Below are positions 1-7,041 of a DNA stretch of 16,080 bases, one piece after another. Source of the DNA: UBA1672 sp023140905 (GTDB lineage Bacteria; Pseudomonadota; Alphaproteobacteria; Micavibrionales; Micavibrionaceae); assembly GCA_030636745.1 (NCBI GenBank), contig DAOVWH010000030.1, positions 1 to 16,080 on the forward strand, read 5' to 3'. Under the pieces are notes generated by a model. The model had not been told where the DNA came from. It did not search any database and worked only from the letters and a program-made list of their open reading frames with translations. Each line of letters opens with the position of its first letter. The first letter of the stretch is position 1. The translations under genes were made by a program, and so were the position numbers.

Positions 1-680
1 AGATTGAGTTAAGACTGGTAGCAGAAATGGCCGGTGTTAAAGCTCTTCTTCAGGCTTTTAAAGACGGCGTAGATATTCACCGCCTCACTGCTTCACGTGT
101 CTTTAGTATGCCTTTAGAAAGTGTTACCCCGGATATTCGCCGTCAAGCTAAAGCTGTAAATTTCGGAATTATATACGGTATATCCGGCTTTGGACTGGCC
201 AAACAGCTTGGCTGTCCGGTTGGAGAAGCAACAACTTTCATTAATCGCTATCTAGATCAGTTTCACGAAATTCGGAACTATATGGAAGAAACCAAGCAAT
301 TGGCAAAAGATCAAGGCTATGTCGAAACACTATATGGCCGTAAATGTTTTATTCCCGGCATTCAGGATAAAAATCAAGCACGCGTGCGAGCGGCGGAGCG
401 TCAAGCCATTAATGCCCCTGTGCAAGGAACAGCGGCTGATATCATAAAAATTGCAATGGCACATATGCCTGCAGCTCTTAAAAAAGCAAACTTATCAGCA
501 AAAATGCTTCTTCAAGTGCATGATGAGCTGATTTTTGAAGTTCCGAGAGAAGAAATAGAAAAAACCATGCGCATCGCTTGTGAAACGCTGGAGAAATCAT
601 TCAAAATCAATGGTGTAGATATATCTGTTCCATTAATTGCAGAAGGTGGAGCCGGTGATAATTGGGCTGAAGCGCATTAG
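1..680 (+). CDS. polA: DNA polymerase I, C-terminal part (5' end outside window)
   Basis: This is the polymerase domain of family A DNA polymerase I, which fills gaps and replaces RNA primers in replication and repair. The frame is open from base 3 to the stop at 678-680, so the gene enters from upstream and the internal ATG at 27 is not its start. The first residues (IELRLVAEMAG) are the end of motif A, just after its catalytic aspartate, which is outside the window. Next comes the O-helix motif B (RRQAKAVNFGIIYG), with the conserved R, K, F and Y; the Phe of NFG is the residue at the E. coli F762 position. Motif C follows as QVHDELIFEVP with its catalytic Asp-Glu-type pair. The C-terminus is complete and normal in length. 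A T-run terminator follows at once. Confidence 0.97.
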   Translation, partial: IELRLVAEMAGVKALLQAFKDGVDIHRLTASRVFSMPLESVTPDIRRQAKAVNFGIIYGISGFGLAKQLGCPVGEATTFINRYLDQFHEIRNYMEETKQLAKDQGYVETLYGRKCFIPGIQDKNQARVRAAERQAINAPVQGTAADIIKIAMAHMPAALKKANLSAKMLLQVHDELIFEVPREEIEKTMRIACETLEKSFKINGVDISVPLIAEGGAGDNWAEAH

Positions 681-687
681 TCCTTTT

Positions 688-726
688 CATAAAAAGTAAT
701 AATGTTGGTACTTTTATGCTTTTTTT
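688..726 (+). terminator. Rho-independent terminator of polA
   Basis: An inverted repeat CATAAAAAGTA (688-698) pairs with TACTTTTATG (709-718) as 10 bp with one bulged A and a 10-nt loop. It is followed by C and then seven T (720-726). The stem is AT-rich but the position, 8 nt after the polA stop, and the T-run fit an intrinsic terminator. Confidence 0.7.
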
Positions 727-737
727 ATGTATTTTTG

Positions 738-766
738 TTGACATGTCTCTCGGTGTTATGTATAAC
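738..766 (+). promoter_or_regulatory. Near-consensus sigma70-type promoter
   Basis: TTGACA (738-743) and TATAAC (761-766) are separated by exactly 17 nt, which matches the housekeeping sigma consensus at 11 of 12 positions. The expected transcription start is about 771-774. No open reading frame on the plus strand lies downstream before the convergent DUF1223 gene, so the promoter appears to serve a non-coding transcript. It sits just after the polA terminator, which isolates it from polA transcription. Confidence 0.7.
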
Positions 767-770
767 AATG

Positions 771-935
771 AACATCACAGAGCGTTATGTTTCTTTCCCA
801 CACACACAGAACATACGCCATGATTTAAAAGAGCCGATCTGAAACACTTTCAAATAACGGCTCTTAATATACAGTTCCCCACACACGGAAAGTTGAGGCC
901 GTTCTTTTTCAAGGACGGTCTCGCTGTGTGCGTTT
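771..935 (+). ncRNA. Candidate structured small RNA, possibly 6S-like
   Basis: A transcript from the promoter at 738-766 would be rich in structure and has no coding potential. Hairpin A is AAGAGCCG (829-836) with CGGCTCTT (858-865), containing an inner TGAAA/TTTCA stem (840-844, 848-852). Hairpin B is a continuous 12-bp stem (895-906 with 911-922, two G-U pairs) closed by a TTTC tetraloop. The ends can pair as AAC/GTT (771-773, 932-934), CACA/TGTG (776-779, 925-928) and GCG/CGC (782-784, 922-924). A closed rod with an apical stem, an open middle and a small hairpin on the 3' side resembles 6S RNA, the regulator that binds sigma70 RNA polymerase. In enterics Spot 42 RNA also lies just after polA, but no sequence similarity to it is claimed. 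No T-run follows hairpin B, so the 3' end is uncertain. Confidence 0.5.
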
Positions 936-953
936 AGCTTCCATTGATTTAAT

Positions 954-1994
954 TTATATCTCGTTCTTACTCGCCATCAGAATAGAGCCTGTTTCTACCT
1001 CTTGAACAAAAACAGTGAACCCTTTTGCTTGTTTGAGTAATTTAACCTCAAATTCAAAACCTTTGGAATGACCATCCCAACTCCCCAAGAATTCAGCCTT
1101 AGAAACAACATTGTAGTAAACAATATCTCTACCGGCATTTGCTCCATCTTGAATTTTTAGTAAATGAGGCTGATTATAAGAAACCAGCCAGATATGATAG
1201 CGGCCTTCATCATAGTCCGGCAAAATAACGTGATAAAAATTTGTTTCCTTAACCGGACTAACTTCTAGTGAACGAACCGGATGTTCCTGCGCTTTTTCGA
1301 AAGCCTGAGTAATTTTATCAGGTAAATACCCTACTGCATCATAACCACCGTTAATAACCATTTGAGGCGTATATTTGGGAGTCCCCTTAAATGATGCTTC
1401 ATAACGCATTTGACGTGATGAGCAAATTGGTTGAGATAACGATCCTTGCTGCACATCGAAATAATCAACATGACATGATAATGCAATAACATCAGGCCTA
1501 TTTGCATAAGCTTCCATCATCGCATCAGCTTTGGGGCAAAACGGACAAGCTTGTGTTGTAAAAAGCTCTAAAACATAGAAAACATTGTCTTGCAGTATAA
1601 CCGGTTTAAGAGGCTGTGCTAGATAATCTTCAGTTTCTTCTTTCTCTTTCTTAATTTTATTTTGTGTTTTTTCTTTTAGCTTCTCTTTGTCCTGTGCAGC
1701 AATATTGCTTGATATTTTAGACCATAACCGCTCAAAAAAATTAGGGGGGGATGAATTATTTTCTGCTGTATCCTGCTGTTCTATTTCCACTGAATTGCCA
1801 GATTCTTGCTTTGACATTTTGTATGGCTCAGATAACGTCAAGGCTTCAGTCTTTACTGAATTAACAGGCACAGCTGGTGGCACATCTTCATATGCATAGG
1901 CTGTATATGCAAAAAATCCTGATATAATAATGGCTGATACGACTTGTATTACCACCAAATATGAAGCTTGTTTTTTCTTGCACATGCTATACAT
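954..1994 (-). CDS. DUF1223 secreted thioredoxin-like protein with long charged linker
   Basis: This is a DUF1223 family protein (thioredoxin-like fold, exact function unknown), probably exported to the periplasm. The chosen start (ATG at 1994, 346 aa) has AAGGGG six bases upstream; a GTG at 2042 and ATGs at 2009 and 1985 are alternatives. The N-terminus is a signal peptide or anchor: MYSMCKKK, then a hydrophobic stretch (about residues 12-30) ending AYTAYA. Residues about 35-125 are a low-complexity linker with a very charged Lys/Glu segment, possibly coiled coil. The DUF1223 domain starts near residue 138 with LELFTTQACPFCPKAD, so the redox-type CPFC pair is C150/C153. HVDYFD and YTPQMVINGG are also family motifs. 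Usual family members are about 220-260 aa, so the linker is extra. A seven-base C tract (1744-1750, read as G on the plus strand) lies in the linker. Confidence 0.85.
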   Translation of the reverse strand: MYSMCKKKQASYLVVIQVVSAIIISGFFAYTAYAYEDVPPAVPVNSVKTEALTLSEPYKMSKQESGNSVEIEQQDTAENNSSPPNFFERLWSKISSNIAAQDKEKLKEKTQNKIKKEKEETEDYLAQPLKPVILQDNVFYVLELFTTQACPFCPKADAMMEAYANRPDVIALSCHVDYFDVQQGSLSQPICSSRQMRYEASFKGTPKYTPQMVINGGYDAVGYLPDKITQAFEKAQEHPVRSLEVSPVKETNFYHVILPDYDEGRYHIWLVSYNQPHLLKIQDGANAGRDIVYYNVVSKAEFLGSWDGHSKGFEFEVKLLKQAKGFTVFVQEVETGSILMASKNEI

Positions 1995-2163
1995 TTTTAG
2001 CCCCTTCATATATGCTTCGTTAGTGTATGTATAAAGTATCACAATGACAATAAAGGGCCAGAAATAACGATCTCTTTTTTGTATTTTTATGATTGAGTCA
2101 TTTTATCTTAAATCATGCACAGAAATACAGATGGATATATGAAAATACGGAGATTTTAATATT

Positions 2164-2952
2164 ATGCGTAAAAATATTCTTATAGAATCTCAGGACGGCA
2201 ATATTGTTGTTGCAAAATATAACTACCCTCCCAAAGGGCAACGCCAGAAAAATACACCATTAGTTATTATGATCCATGGCTTTCAGAATACACATGAGTA
2301 CATTCCCACGCTTTTCTCAAATATTTCAGACAAACTGGAATATCTCGGCCTAAGCAGCTTATTATACGATTATAATAATCAGCAAAAAATAGAGCATTCC
2401 GATCAACAATTATGTTACGAGAATATTAAAAATGATTTGAATACACTTTTCATTTGGGCACAAAAGAACCATTTTCCAAAAATTGCTTTTATAGTGGAAG
2501 GATTAGGCGCTTCTTTATTGTATATGAATTTACCAGATAATTCCGTGTTTTCGATCTTGTTCTGGCCAATTTTGAATTTAAAAGAATTTGTAAAAAGCCA
2601 AAAAATCTCTCAGCAATTAAACACTAATCTGGTCGAAGGACTATGTATTGATGAAAAGTTTTTAGAAAAAATGGAACAAATTGACCTACACTCAACACTT
2701 AAGAATGTCCATATCCCTACTTTGATTATGCATGGACTGGATGATTCTATTGTTCCGCAGCTTCACTTGGATGAAGCACGTTTGCATTTGATGGCACCCT
2801 GGCTGGATATAACCACCTTTGAAGATGGCCAGCATGGTTTAATTTGTCCTAATCATGAAAAAGCTTGCCAACAGCATATTACCAACTTCATACGCAAATA
2901 CGCACAGAATGACCCTTCCGATTCTCCACGCGATAACCTTTTCAAATTTTAA
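2164..2952 (+). CDS. Alpha/beta-hydrolase fold protein, nucleophile serine replaced
   Basis: The 262-aa protein has an alpha/beta-hydrolase layout like serine aminopeptidase S33 or BAAT-type hydrolases, without a signal peptide. H38-G39 follows the first core strand (LVIMIHGF, oxyanion region). The acid is D194 in HGLDDSIVP and the catalytic His is H224 in DGQHGL. At the nucleophile elbow, where GxSxG is expected, the protein reads VEGLGAS (residues 111-117), placing Leu114 where the serine should be. The protein may therefore be non-catalytic, or use Ser117 in a shifted elbow; substrate unknown. GGAG lies 11 nt before the ATG, a long spacing. The gene is divergent from the DUF1223 gene, with about 170 nt between the two starts. 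Confidence 0.8.
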   Translation: MRKNILIESQDGNIVVAKYNYPPKGQRQKNTPLVIMIHGFQNTHEYIPTLFSNISDKLEYLGLSSLLYDYNNQQKIEHSDQQLCYENIKNDLNTLFIWAQKNHFPKIAFIVEGLGASLLYMNLPDNSVFSILFWPILNLKEFVKSQKISQQLNTNLVEGLCIDEKFLEKMEQIDLHSTLKNVHIPTLIMHGLDDSIVPQLHLDEARLHLMAPWLDITTFEDGQHGLICPNHEKACQQHITNFIRKYAQNDPSDSPRDNLFKF

Positions 2953-2963
2953 TGCAAGTTTGC

Positions 2964-2993
2964 TTGACTTTTAGTCGCCCGCAAGTGTATAAA
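2964..2993 (+). promoter_or_regulatory. Promoter of rpmI-rplT
   Basis: TTGACT (2964-2969) and TATAAA (2988-2993) are separated by 18 nt. The start point would be about 3000, giving a leader of roughly 100 nt before rpmI. The hydrolase gene ends only 12 nt upstream of the -35 box. Confidence 0.6.
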
Positions 2994-3025
2994 TTCTCTC
3001 GCTTTATATAAATTATATAGCAAAA

Positions 3026-3064
3026 TCATGACTTGGCGAAAATACTCGGCTGCCTCGGTCATGA
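3026..3064 (+). promoter_or_regulatory. Folded leader upstream of rpmI
   Basis: TCATGAC (3026-3032) pairs with GTCATGA (3058-3064), a perfect 7-bp stem enclosing a smaller GGC/GCC pairing. In other bacteria the rpmI-rplT leader is an RNA bound by L20 for feedback control. Whether this stem has that role is an inference from position. The segment also fits a 23-codon reading frame (see findings). Confidence 0.35.
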
Positions 3065-3100
3065 AAAAGAAGAACCCTTTAACAAATAAGGAGAAATGAA

Positions 3101-3340
3101 ATGCCGAAGATGAAAACGCACTCCAGTGCGAAAAAGCGCTTTAAGATCACCGCTAAAGGCAGAGTGAAATTCAAACAAGCTTTCACAAGTCACATGATGA
3201 TGAACAAGCCTAAATCCATGAAACGCAAAGCTCGTGGTTTAACCACGATGAGTGAAGTCGATGAACGTATTATTCTTCGCAACTCCCTGCCTTATGGCCG
3301 CAAGCGTAGAAGCAAAATTACTAAAAAGACGGAGGCATAA
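3101..3340 (+). CDS. rpmI: 50S ribosomal protein L35
   Basis: L35 is a small basic protein of the large ribosomal subunit. The start MPKMKTHSSAKKRFKITAKG is the family signature and the body ends with the conserved LPYGRKRR-type tail. The product is 79 aa against about 65 for common L35; the excess is a basic C-terminal tail (RKRRSKITKKTEA). A strong Shine-Dalgarno sequence AGGAG lies 7 nt before the ATG. rplT starts 3 nt after the stop, so the two are cotranscribed and probably translationally coupled. The usual upstream partner infC is not here. Confidence 0.97.
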   Translation: MPKMKTHSSAKKRFKITAKGRVKFKQAFTSHMMMNKPKSMKRKARGLTTMSEVDERIILRNSLPYGRKRRSKITKKTEA

Positions 3341-3343
3341 GAC

Positions 3344-3718
3344 ATGGCACGCGTAAAAGGTGGGCCACGCGCTCACGCAAGACACACAAAGGTTATTAAG
3401 AATGCGAAAGGCTATTATGGCCGTCGTAAGAATTGTTTCCGTACAGCTGTGCAAGCTGTTGAGAAAGCTGGTCAATATGCTTACCGCGACCGCCGCGTAA
3501 AAAAACGTGACTTCCGCAAATTGTGGATTCAACGTATTAACGCAGCTGCTCGTTTGCATGACATGAAATACTCCACATTCATGCATGGTCTGAAACTGGC
3601 CGGAATTGATCTGGACCGCAAAATACTTTCAGACATCGCTATTCGCGAACCGGAACATTTTGCTGCGATTGCCAAAGCTTCTATTGCTGCTCTCGCAAAA
3701 GAGAAAAAATCTGCTTAA
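3344..3718 (+). CDS. rplT: 50S ribosomal protein L20
   Basis: L20 binds 23S rRNA early in large-subunit assembly, and in several bacteria represses its own operon. The N-terminal MARVKGG and the basic helix with HTKVIKNAKGYYGRRKN are diagnostic, followed by FRKLWIQRINAAAR and YSTFMHGLKLAGIDLDRK. The length of 124 aa is slightly above the usual 117-120 because of an Ala/Lys-rich tail. GGAG lies 9 nt before the ATG, inside the last rpmI codons. A clear terminator follows, so pheS is not in this operon, unlike in many bacteria. Confidence 0.98.
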   Translation: MARVKGGPRAHARHTKVIKNAKGYYGRRKNCFRTAVQAVEKAGQYAYRDRRVKKRDFRKLWIQRINAAARLHDMKYSTFMHGLKLAGIDLDRKILSDIAIREPEHFAAIAKASIAALAKEKKSA

Positions 3719-3743
3719 TTGCTGATTTAAACATTAAGATTCG

Positions 3744-3790
3744 AAAAACGGCCTCCATTATACATCATAAGAGAGGCTGTTTTTTATTTT
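3744..3790 (+). terminator. Rho-independent terminator of rpmI-rplT
   Basis: ACGGCCTC (3748-3755) pairs with GAGGCTGT (3773-3780) with one G-U pair. The A-run before and T-run after extend the stem to about 12 bp. The stem is followed by TTTTTATTTT. This is a textbook intrinsic terminator 25 nt after rplT. Confidence 0.85.
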
Positions 3791-3879
3791 ACCAAAATAT
3801 TGAAGAATGATTTTCCTTGTGCAATATCTTTACTATATTAAGGAAAGATATTTTTTTAGGATATCAAGGCTAAAGGAAA

Positions 3880-4554
3880 AGGAAAAAACTCGCCGTAGTT
3901 GATTGGAATGGAACATTATTGGCCGATACGGTTATTTGCTGGAAAGCAACACAAAGTTCTTTTGCTTTTTACGGCCTCCCACCTATTTCCTTAAAAAAGC
4001 AGCGCGAAACTTTTGACTTCCCTATTATCCGTTTTTATCAGCGTAATGGCTGTGATGTTGATCAGATTCTGGCAACAAAAGAGCAATCATGGGATATTTT
4101 CCAAAAAGATTATGAGCACCTTTCAGCAAAAGCTCGCACGCGGCGTGGTGCTAAAACACTGTTAGATTGGCTAACAAAAAAAGATGTGACGTGCATTATT
4201 TTAAGTAATTATATAGATGACAAAATAACGCCTCATCTGGATCGCCTTAATATTCGCCATTACTTTAGCCATGTTTCCGCTAATACCCGTAATGGACCTT
4301 CTATACTTGATACTATGAACAAATATGAACGGCTTTCCGAATTTATTAACACCTATAATTATCATCCCGATAATACAGTAATTTTCGGGGATAGTAATGA
4401 AGAGCCTGATATTGGCCGCCGTTTAGGCGTTACGTCTATTGGTATTACAAATGGATGTATTAGCGAACCACGCTTACGCGCAGCAAAACCAGACCACATG
4501 ATTTCTGCCTTACCTCAGGCAATTAATGTGCTTAAAGACCAATGGAAAATTTAG
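3880..4554 (+). CDS. HAD-superfamily phosphatase-like protein, start codon unclear
   Basis: This is a haloacid dehalogenase superfamily protein of the phosphoglycolate-phosphatase-like type. Motif I is VVDWNGTLLADT (codons from 3895), a D-x-N-G-T variant seen in some HAD families; the first Asp is the nucleophile. Motif II is ILSNY, a lysine in MNKYERL can serve as motif III, and motif IV is IFGDSNEEPD. The cap region lies between motifs I and II. The frame is open only from 3874 and has no ATG, GTG or TTG before motif I. The first possible start, TTG at 3919, would cut off the nucleophile. The codon at 3880 is AGG followed by AAA AAA CTC GCC, where ATG would be natural, so this boundary is a placeholder. 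The gene may have lost its start, use a rare one, or reflect a sequence error. From 3880 the product is 224 aa. Confidence 0.75.
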   Translation, partial: RKKLAVVDWNGTLLADTVICWKATQSSFAFYGLPPISLKKQRETFDFPIIRFYQRNGCDVDQILATKEQSWDIFQKDYEHLSAKARTRRGAKTLLDWLTKKDVTCIILSNYIDDKITPHLDRLNIRHYFSHVSANTRNGPSILDTMNKYERLSEFINTYNYHPDNTVIFGDSNEEPDIGRRLGVTSIGITNGCISEPRLRAAKPDHMISALPQAINVLKDQWKI

Positions 4555-4557
4555 CCT

Positions 4558-4605
4558 GTAGAGCTAAAGTGTTAACGAGTTGCATACTATAACTTAAAGC
4601 TCTAC
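4558..4605. terminator. Inverted repeat between convergent HAD gene and purT
   Basis: GTAGAGCT (4558-4565) pairs perfectly with AGCTCTAC (4598-4605), with a short inner AGT/ACT pairing. The repeat lies just after the HAD stop and overlaps the last codons of purT. It could end transcription on both strands, but no T-run is present on either side, so termination is only suggested. Confidence 0.4.
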
Positions 4606-5775
4606 TTTCACTTTTGATGCAGCCGTTATCGCGTTCTTCTTAGCATCTTCAACTGTTTCTGCTCTAGCCAATGCCACACCCATGCGCCGCTTACCGGAAA
4701 TTTCCGGTTTGCCGAACAAGCGAATATCAGTATTTGGCTGTGAAAATGCCTCATTCAAATTACCAAATTTCGCTTTATTGGACTCGCCTCTCACCAGAAT
4801 AACAGCCGACGCTGACGGCCCATGGAAATGGATGTTAGGGATAGGTAATCCCAGAAACGCTCGCACATGAAGGGCAAACTCTGACAAATCTTGCGAGATC
4901 ATCGTTACCATGCCTGTATCATGAGGACGTGGAGATACTTCACTGAAATATACATTGTCGCCTTTTATGAACAACTCTACGCCAAATAAGCCGCGCCCTC
5001 CCAGCGCATCGGTAACTTTTTGTGCAACATCTTGCGCTCTTTGCAAAGCAACCTCAGACATTTGTTGAGGCTGCCAGGATTCCTGATAATCGCCCTCTTC
5101 CTGACGGTGTCCGATAGGAAGGCAAAAACTTGTTCCCCCGATGTGACGCACAGTTAAAAGAGTAATCTCATAATCAAAATTGATAAAGCCCTCAACAATA
5201 ACACGCCCGGCACCGGAACGCCCCCCTTCCTGAGCATATTTCCATGCTTTGTCAATATCAGCAGCAGAACGAAGCACACTTTGACCTTTGCCTGAAGAGC
5301 TCATAATCGGCTTTGCCACGCATGGAAATCCAATTTCTTTTGTAGCTTCGACAAATTCTCCGTAAGCATCGCAGAATTTATAAGGCGAGGTTGGCAAAGA
5401 AAGATCTTCTGCGGCTAAACGTCTAATCCCCTCACGGTTCATAGTCAGCTTTGTCGCTCGCGCTGTAGGCACAATGTTAAAGCCTTCTTTTTCCAATTCC
5501 ACCAATGTGTCCGTAGCAATCGCTTCAACTTCCGGCACGATATAATCCGGTTTTTCTTTCTCTATGACTGCGCGCAGAGCTGCCTCGTCAAGCATTGAAA
5601 GCACATGGCATCGATCTGCGACCTGCATAGCTGGTGCGTTTTTATAGCGATCAAGAGCTATAACCTCAACGCCCAGACGTTGCAGTTCTATACAAACTTC
5701 CTTACCCAATTCACCGGAACCGCAGAGTAAAACTTTGGTTTGTGTCGGTGAAAATGGTGTACCAATTGTGCTCAT
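4594..5775 (-). CDS. purT: Formate-dependent phosphoribosylglycinamide formyltransferase (GAR transformylase 2)
   Basis: PurT converts glycinamide ribonucleotide, formate and ATP into the formylated product in the third step of purine synthesis, a folate-free alternative to PurN. The 393-aa length is normal. The N-terminal pre-ATP-grasp domain begins with LLCGSGELGKEVCIELQRLG, a nucleotide-binding loop. It is followed by EVEAIATD and the ATP-grasp core with KPIMSSSGKGQSV (glycine-rich loop), FINFDYEITLL, FGVELFI, and EVSPRPHDTGMVTM, which holds metal-binding Glu and phosphate contacts. The C-terminal block has RLFGKPEISGKRRMGVALA. The ATG at 5775 has GGGA 7 nt upstream. A weak promoter (TTGTCT at 5824-5819 and TATGAT at 5803-5798, spacing 15) precedes it. 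It is divergent from pheS. Confidence 0.97.
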   Translation of the reverse strand: MSTIGTPFSPTQTKVLLCGSGELGKEVCIELQRLGVEVIALDRYKNAPAMQVADRCHVLSMLDEAALRAVIEKEKPDYIVPEVEAIATDTLVELEKEGFNIVPTARATKLTMNREGIRRLAAEDLSLPTSPYKFCDAYGEFVEATKEIGFPCVAKPIMSSSGKGQSVLRSAADIDKAWKYAQEGGRSGAGRVIVEGFINFDYEITLLTVRHIGGTSFCLPIGHRQEEGDYQESWQPQQMSEVALQRAQDVAQKVTDALGGRGLFGVELFIKGDNVYFSEVSPRPHDTGMVTMISQDLSEFALHVRAFLGLPIPNIHFHGPSASAVILVRGESNKAKFGNLNEAFSQPNTDIRLFGKPEISGKRRMGVALARAETVEDAKKNAITAASKVKVEL

Positions 5776-5895
5776 GTTTATTCCCTAACTGATTCTTATC
5801 ATATAATAAGGCGACTATAGACAAGCTACGATATAAATTAAAGCATGAAATATTCACTTTATTTTGACTGTAGAAGTATGCTAAACCCCATTGTT

Positions 5896-7005
5896 ATGAT
5901 GAATGATATTGCAATAATAAAAGATGAACTTTCCAGTCAAATAAAAGGCGCAAACGACCTTAAAGCACTGGATGATGTACGGGTAAGTGCTCTGGGTAAA
6001 AAAGGACGCATTACAGCCGTGATGAAAACTTTGGGACAAATGGACCCGGGAGAGCGCAAAACCAAGGGACAAGAACTTAATTTCCTTAAGGACGAGATTG
6101 CTGCTTTGATTAAAAAGCAGGAAATAGCTCTTAAGAAGCAGGAATTGAATGCCCGTCTGATTAATGAAAAAATGGATATGACGCTGGATGCCCGTCCGCG
6201 TGATAAAGGATATGTCCACCCGATCTCCCAAACAATTGAAGAGTTAACAGCAATTTTTGCTGATATGGGCTTTGCTGTTGCTGAAGGGACGGATATTGAA
6301 GATGATTTCTATAATTTCACAGCCTTGAATTTTCCACCTGGTCACCCAGCACGTGAAATGCAAGACACGTTCTTTTTACCAGATGATCTGGAAGAGCAAG
6401 GCGAGCACATTAAAAAGCTTTTGCGCACACAAACATCCAGTGTGCAAATCCACCATATGCAAAATAATGAGCCACCACATAAGATTATCTGCTTTGGGCG
6501 TACATATCGCTCAGATTACGACATGACTCACACACCGATGTTCCATCAAATGGAAGGTTTGATGGTTGATAAGACTACACATATGGGGCACCTTAAAGGC
6601 TGTTTACAAGATTTTGTGCAAGCGTTTTTTGAACTGGATGATCTGCGTGTGCAATTCCGCCCTTCTTTCTTCCCGTTTGTAGAACCGGGCGCAGAAATGG
6701 ATATTGCCTGCTCACGCGCAGGTGGCGGCTTGAAGATCGGTGCCAATAAAGACGGCTCTGTTGATAGCTGGATGGAAATTTTGGGCTGTGGTATGGTGCA
6801 CCCGAATGTGTTGAAGAATTGCGGGCTTGATCCAGATGAATATCAAGGCTTTGCTTTTGGTATGGGCATTGAGCGTATGGCTATGCTGAAATACGGTATT
6901 CCAGATCTTCGCACTTTCTTTGAAAGTGATATACGCTGGTTGTCCCATTACGGCTTTGATCCGCTTGATCGTCCAAATAACGCAACGGGTGTAAAGCGCG
7001 TATAA
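5896..7005 (+). CDS. pheS: Phenylalanyl-tRNA synthetase alpha subunit
   Basis: PheS is the catalytic alpha subunit of the alpha2-beta2 enzyme that charges tRNA-Phe. The coiled-coil N-terminus (about residues 1-85) binds the tRNA. The class II core has FPPGHPAREMQDTFF (motif 1 region), ICFGRTYRSDYDMTHTPMFHQMEG (motif 2) and GFAFGMGIERMAMLKYGIPD (motif 3). The frame is open further up to an ATG at 5845. The ATG ATG at 5896-5901 is preferred because counting back from VRVSALGKKG gives the same N-terminal length as E. coli PheS from the second Met. No clear Shine-Dalgarno sequence precedes any candidate start. The product is 369 aa, normal. A GNAT gene 36 nt downstream separates it from pheT. Confidence 0.96.
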   Translation: MMNDIAIIKDELSSQIKGANDLKALDDVRVSALGKKGRITAVMKTLGQMDPGERKTKGQELNFLKDEIAALIKKQEIALKKQELNARLINEKMDMTLDARPRDKGYVHPISQTIEELTAIFADMGFAVAEGTDIEDDFYNFTALNFPPGHPAREMQDTFFLPDDLEEQGEHIKKLLRTQTSSVQIHHMQNNEPPHKIICFGRTYRSDYDMTHTPMFHQMEGLMVDKTTHMGHLKGCLQDFVQAFFELDDLRVQFRPSFFPFVEPGAEMDIACSRAGGGLKIGANKDGSVDSWMEILGCGMVHPNVLKNCGLDPDEYQGFAFGMGIERMAMLKYGIPDLRTFFESDIRWLSHYGFDPLDRPNNATGVKRV

Positions 7006-7041
7006 CCTTCACAAAACCTGAATAAATAAGGGTGTATTATC

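Noticed and set aside
829..865. Hairpin read as a bidirectional terminator between polA and the DUF1223 gene
   Set aside because: There is no T-run on either side, polA already has a terminator at 688-726, and the hairpin falls inside the unit driven by the promoter at 738-766.
3239..3586. 115-codon minus-strand ORF across rpmI and rplT
   Set aside because: It lies entirely opposite two conserved ribosomal protein genes and shows no family features; it is a shadow of their codon use.
5864..5900. TTGACT upstream of pheS as a -35 box
   Set aside because: No -10 element lies at 16-18 nt; the nearest TATGAT is 25 nt away and overlaps the start codon.
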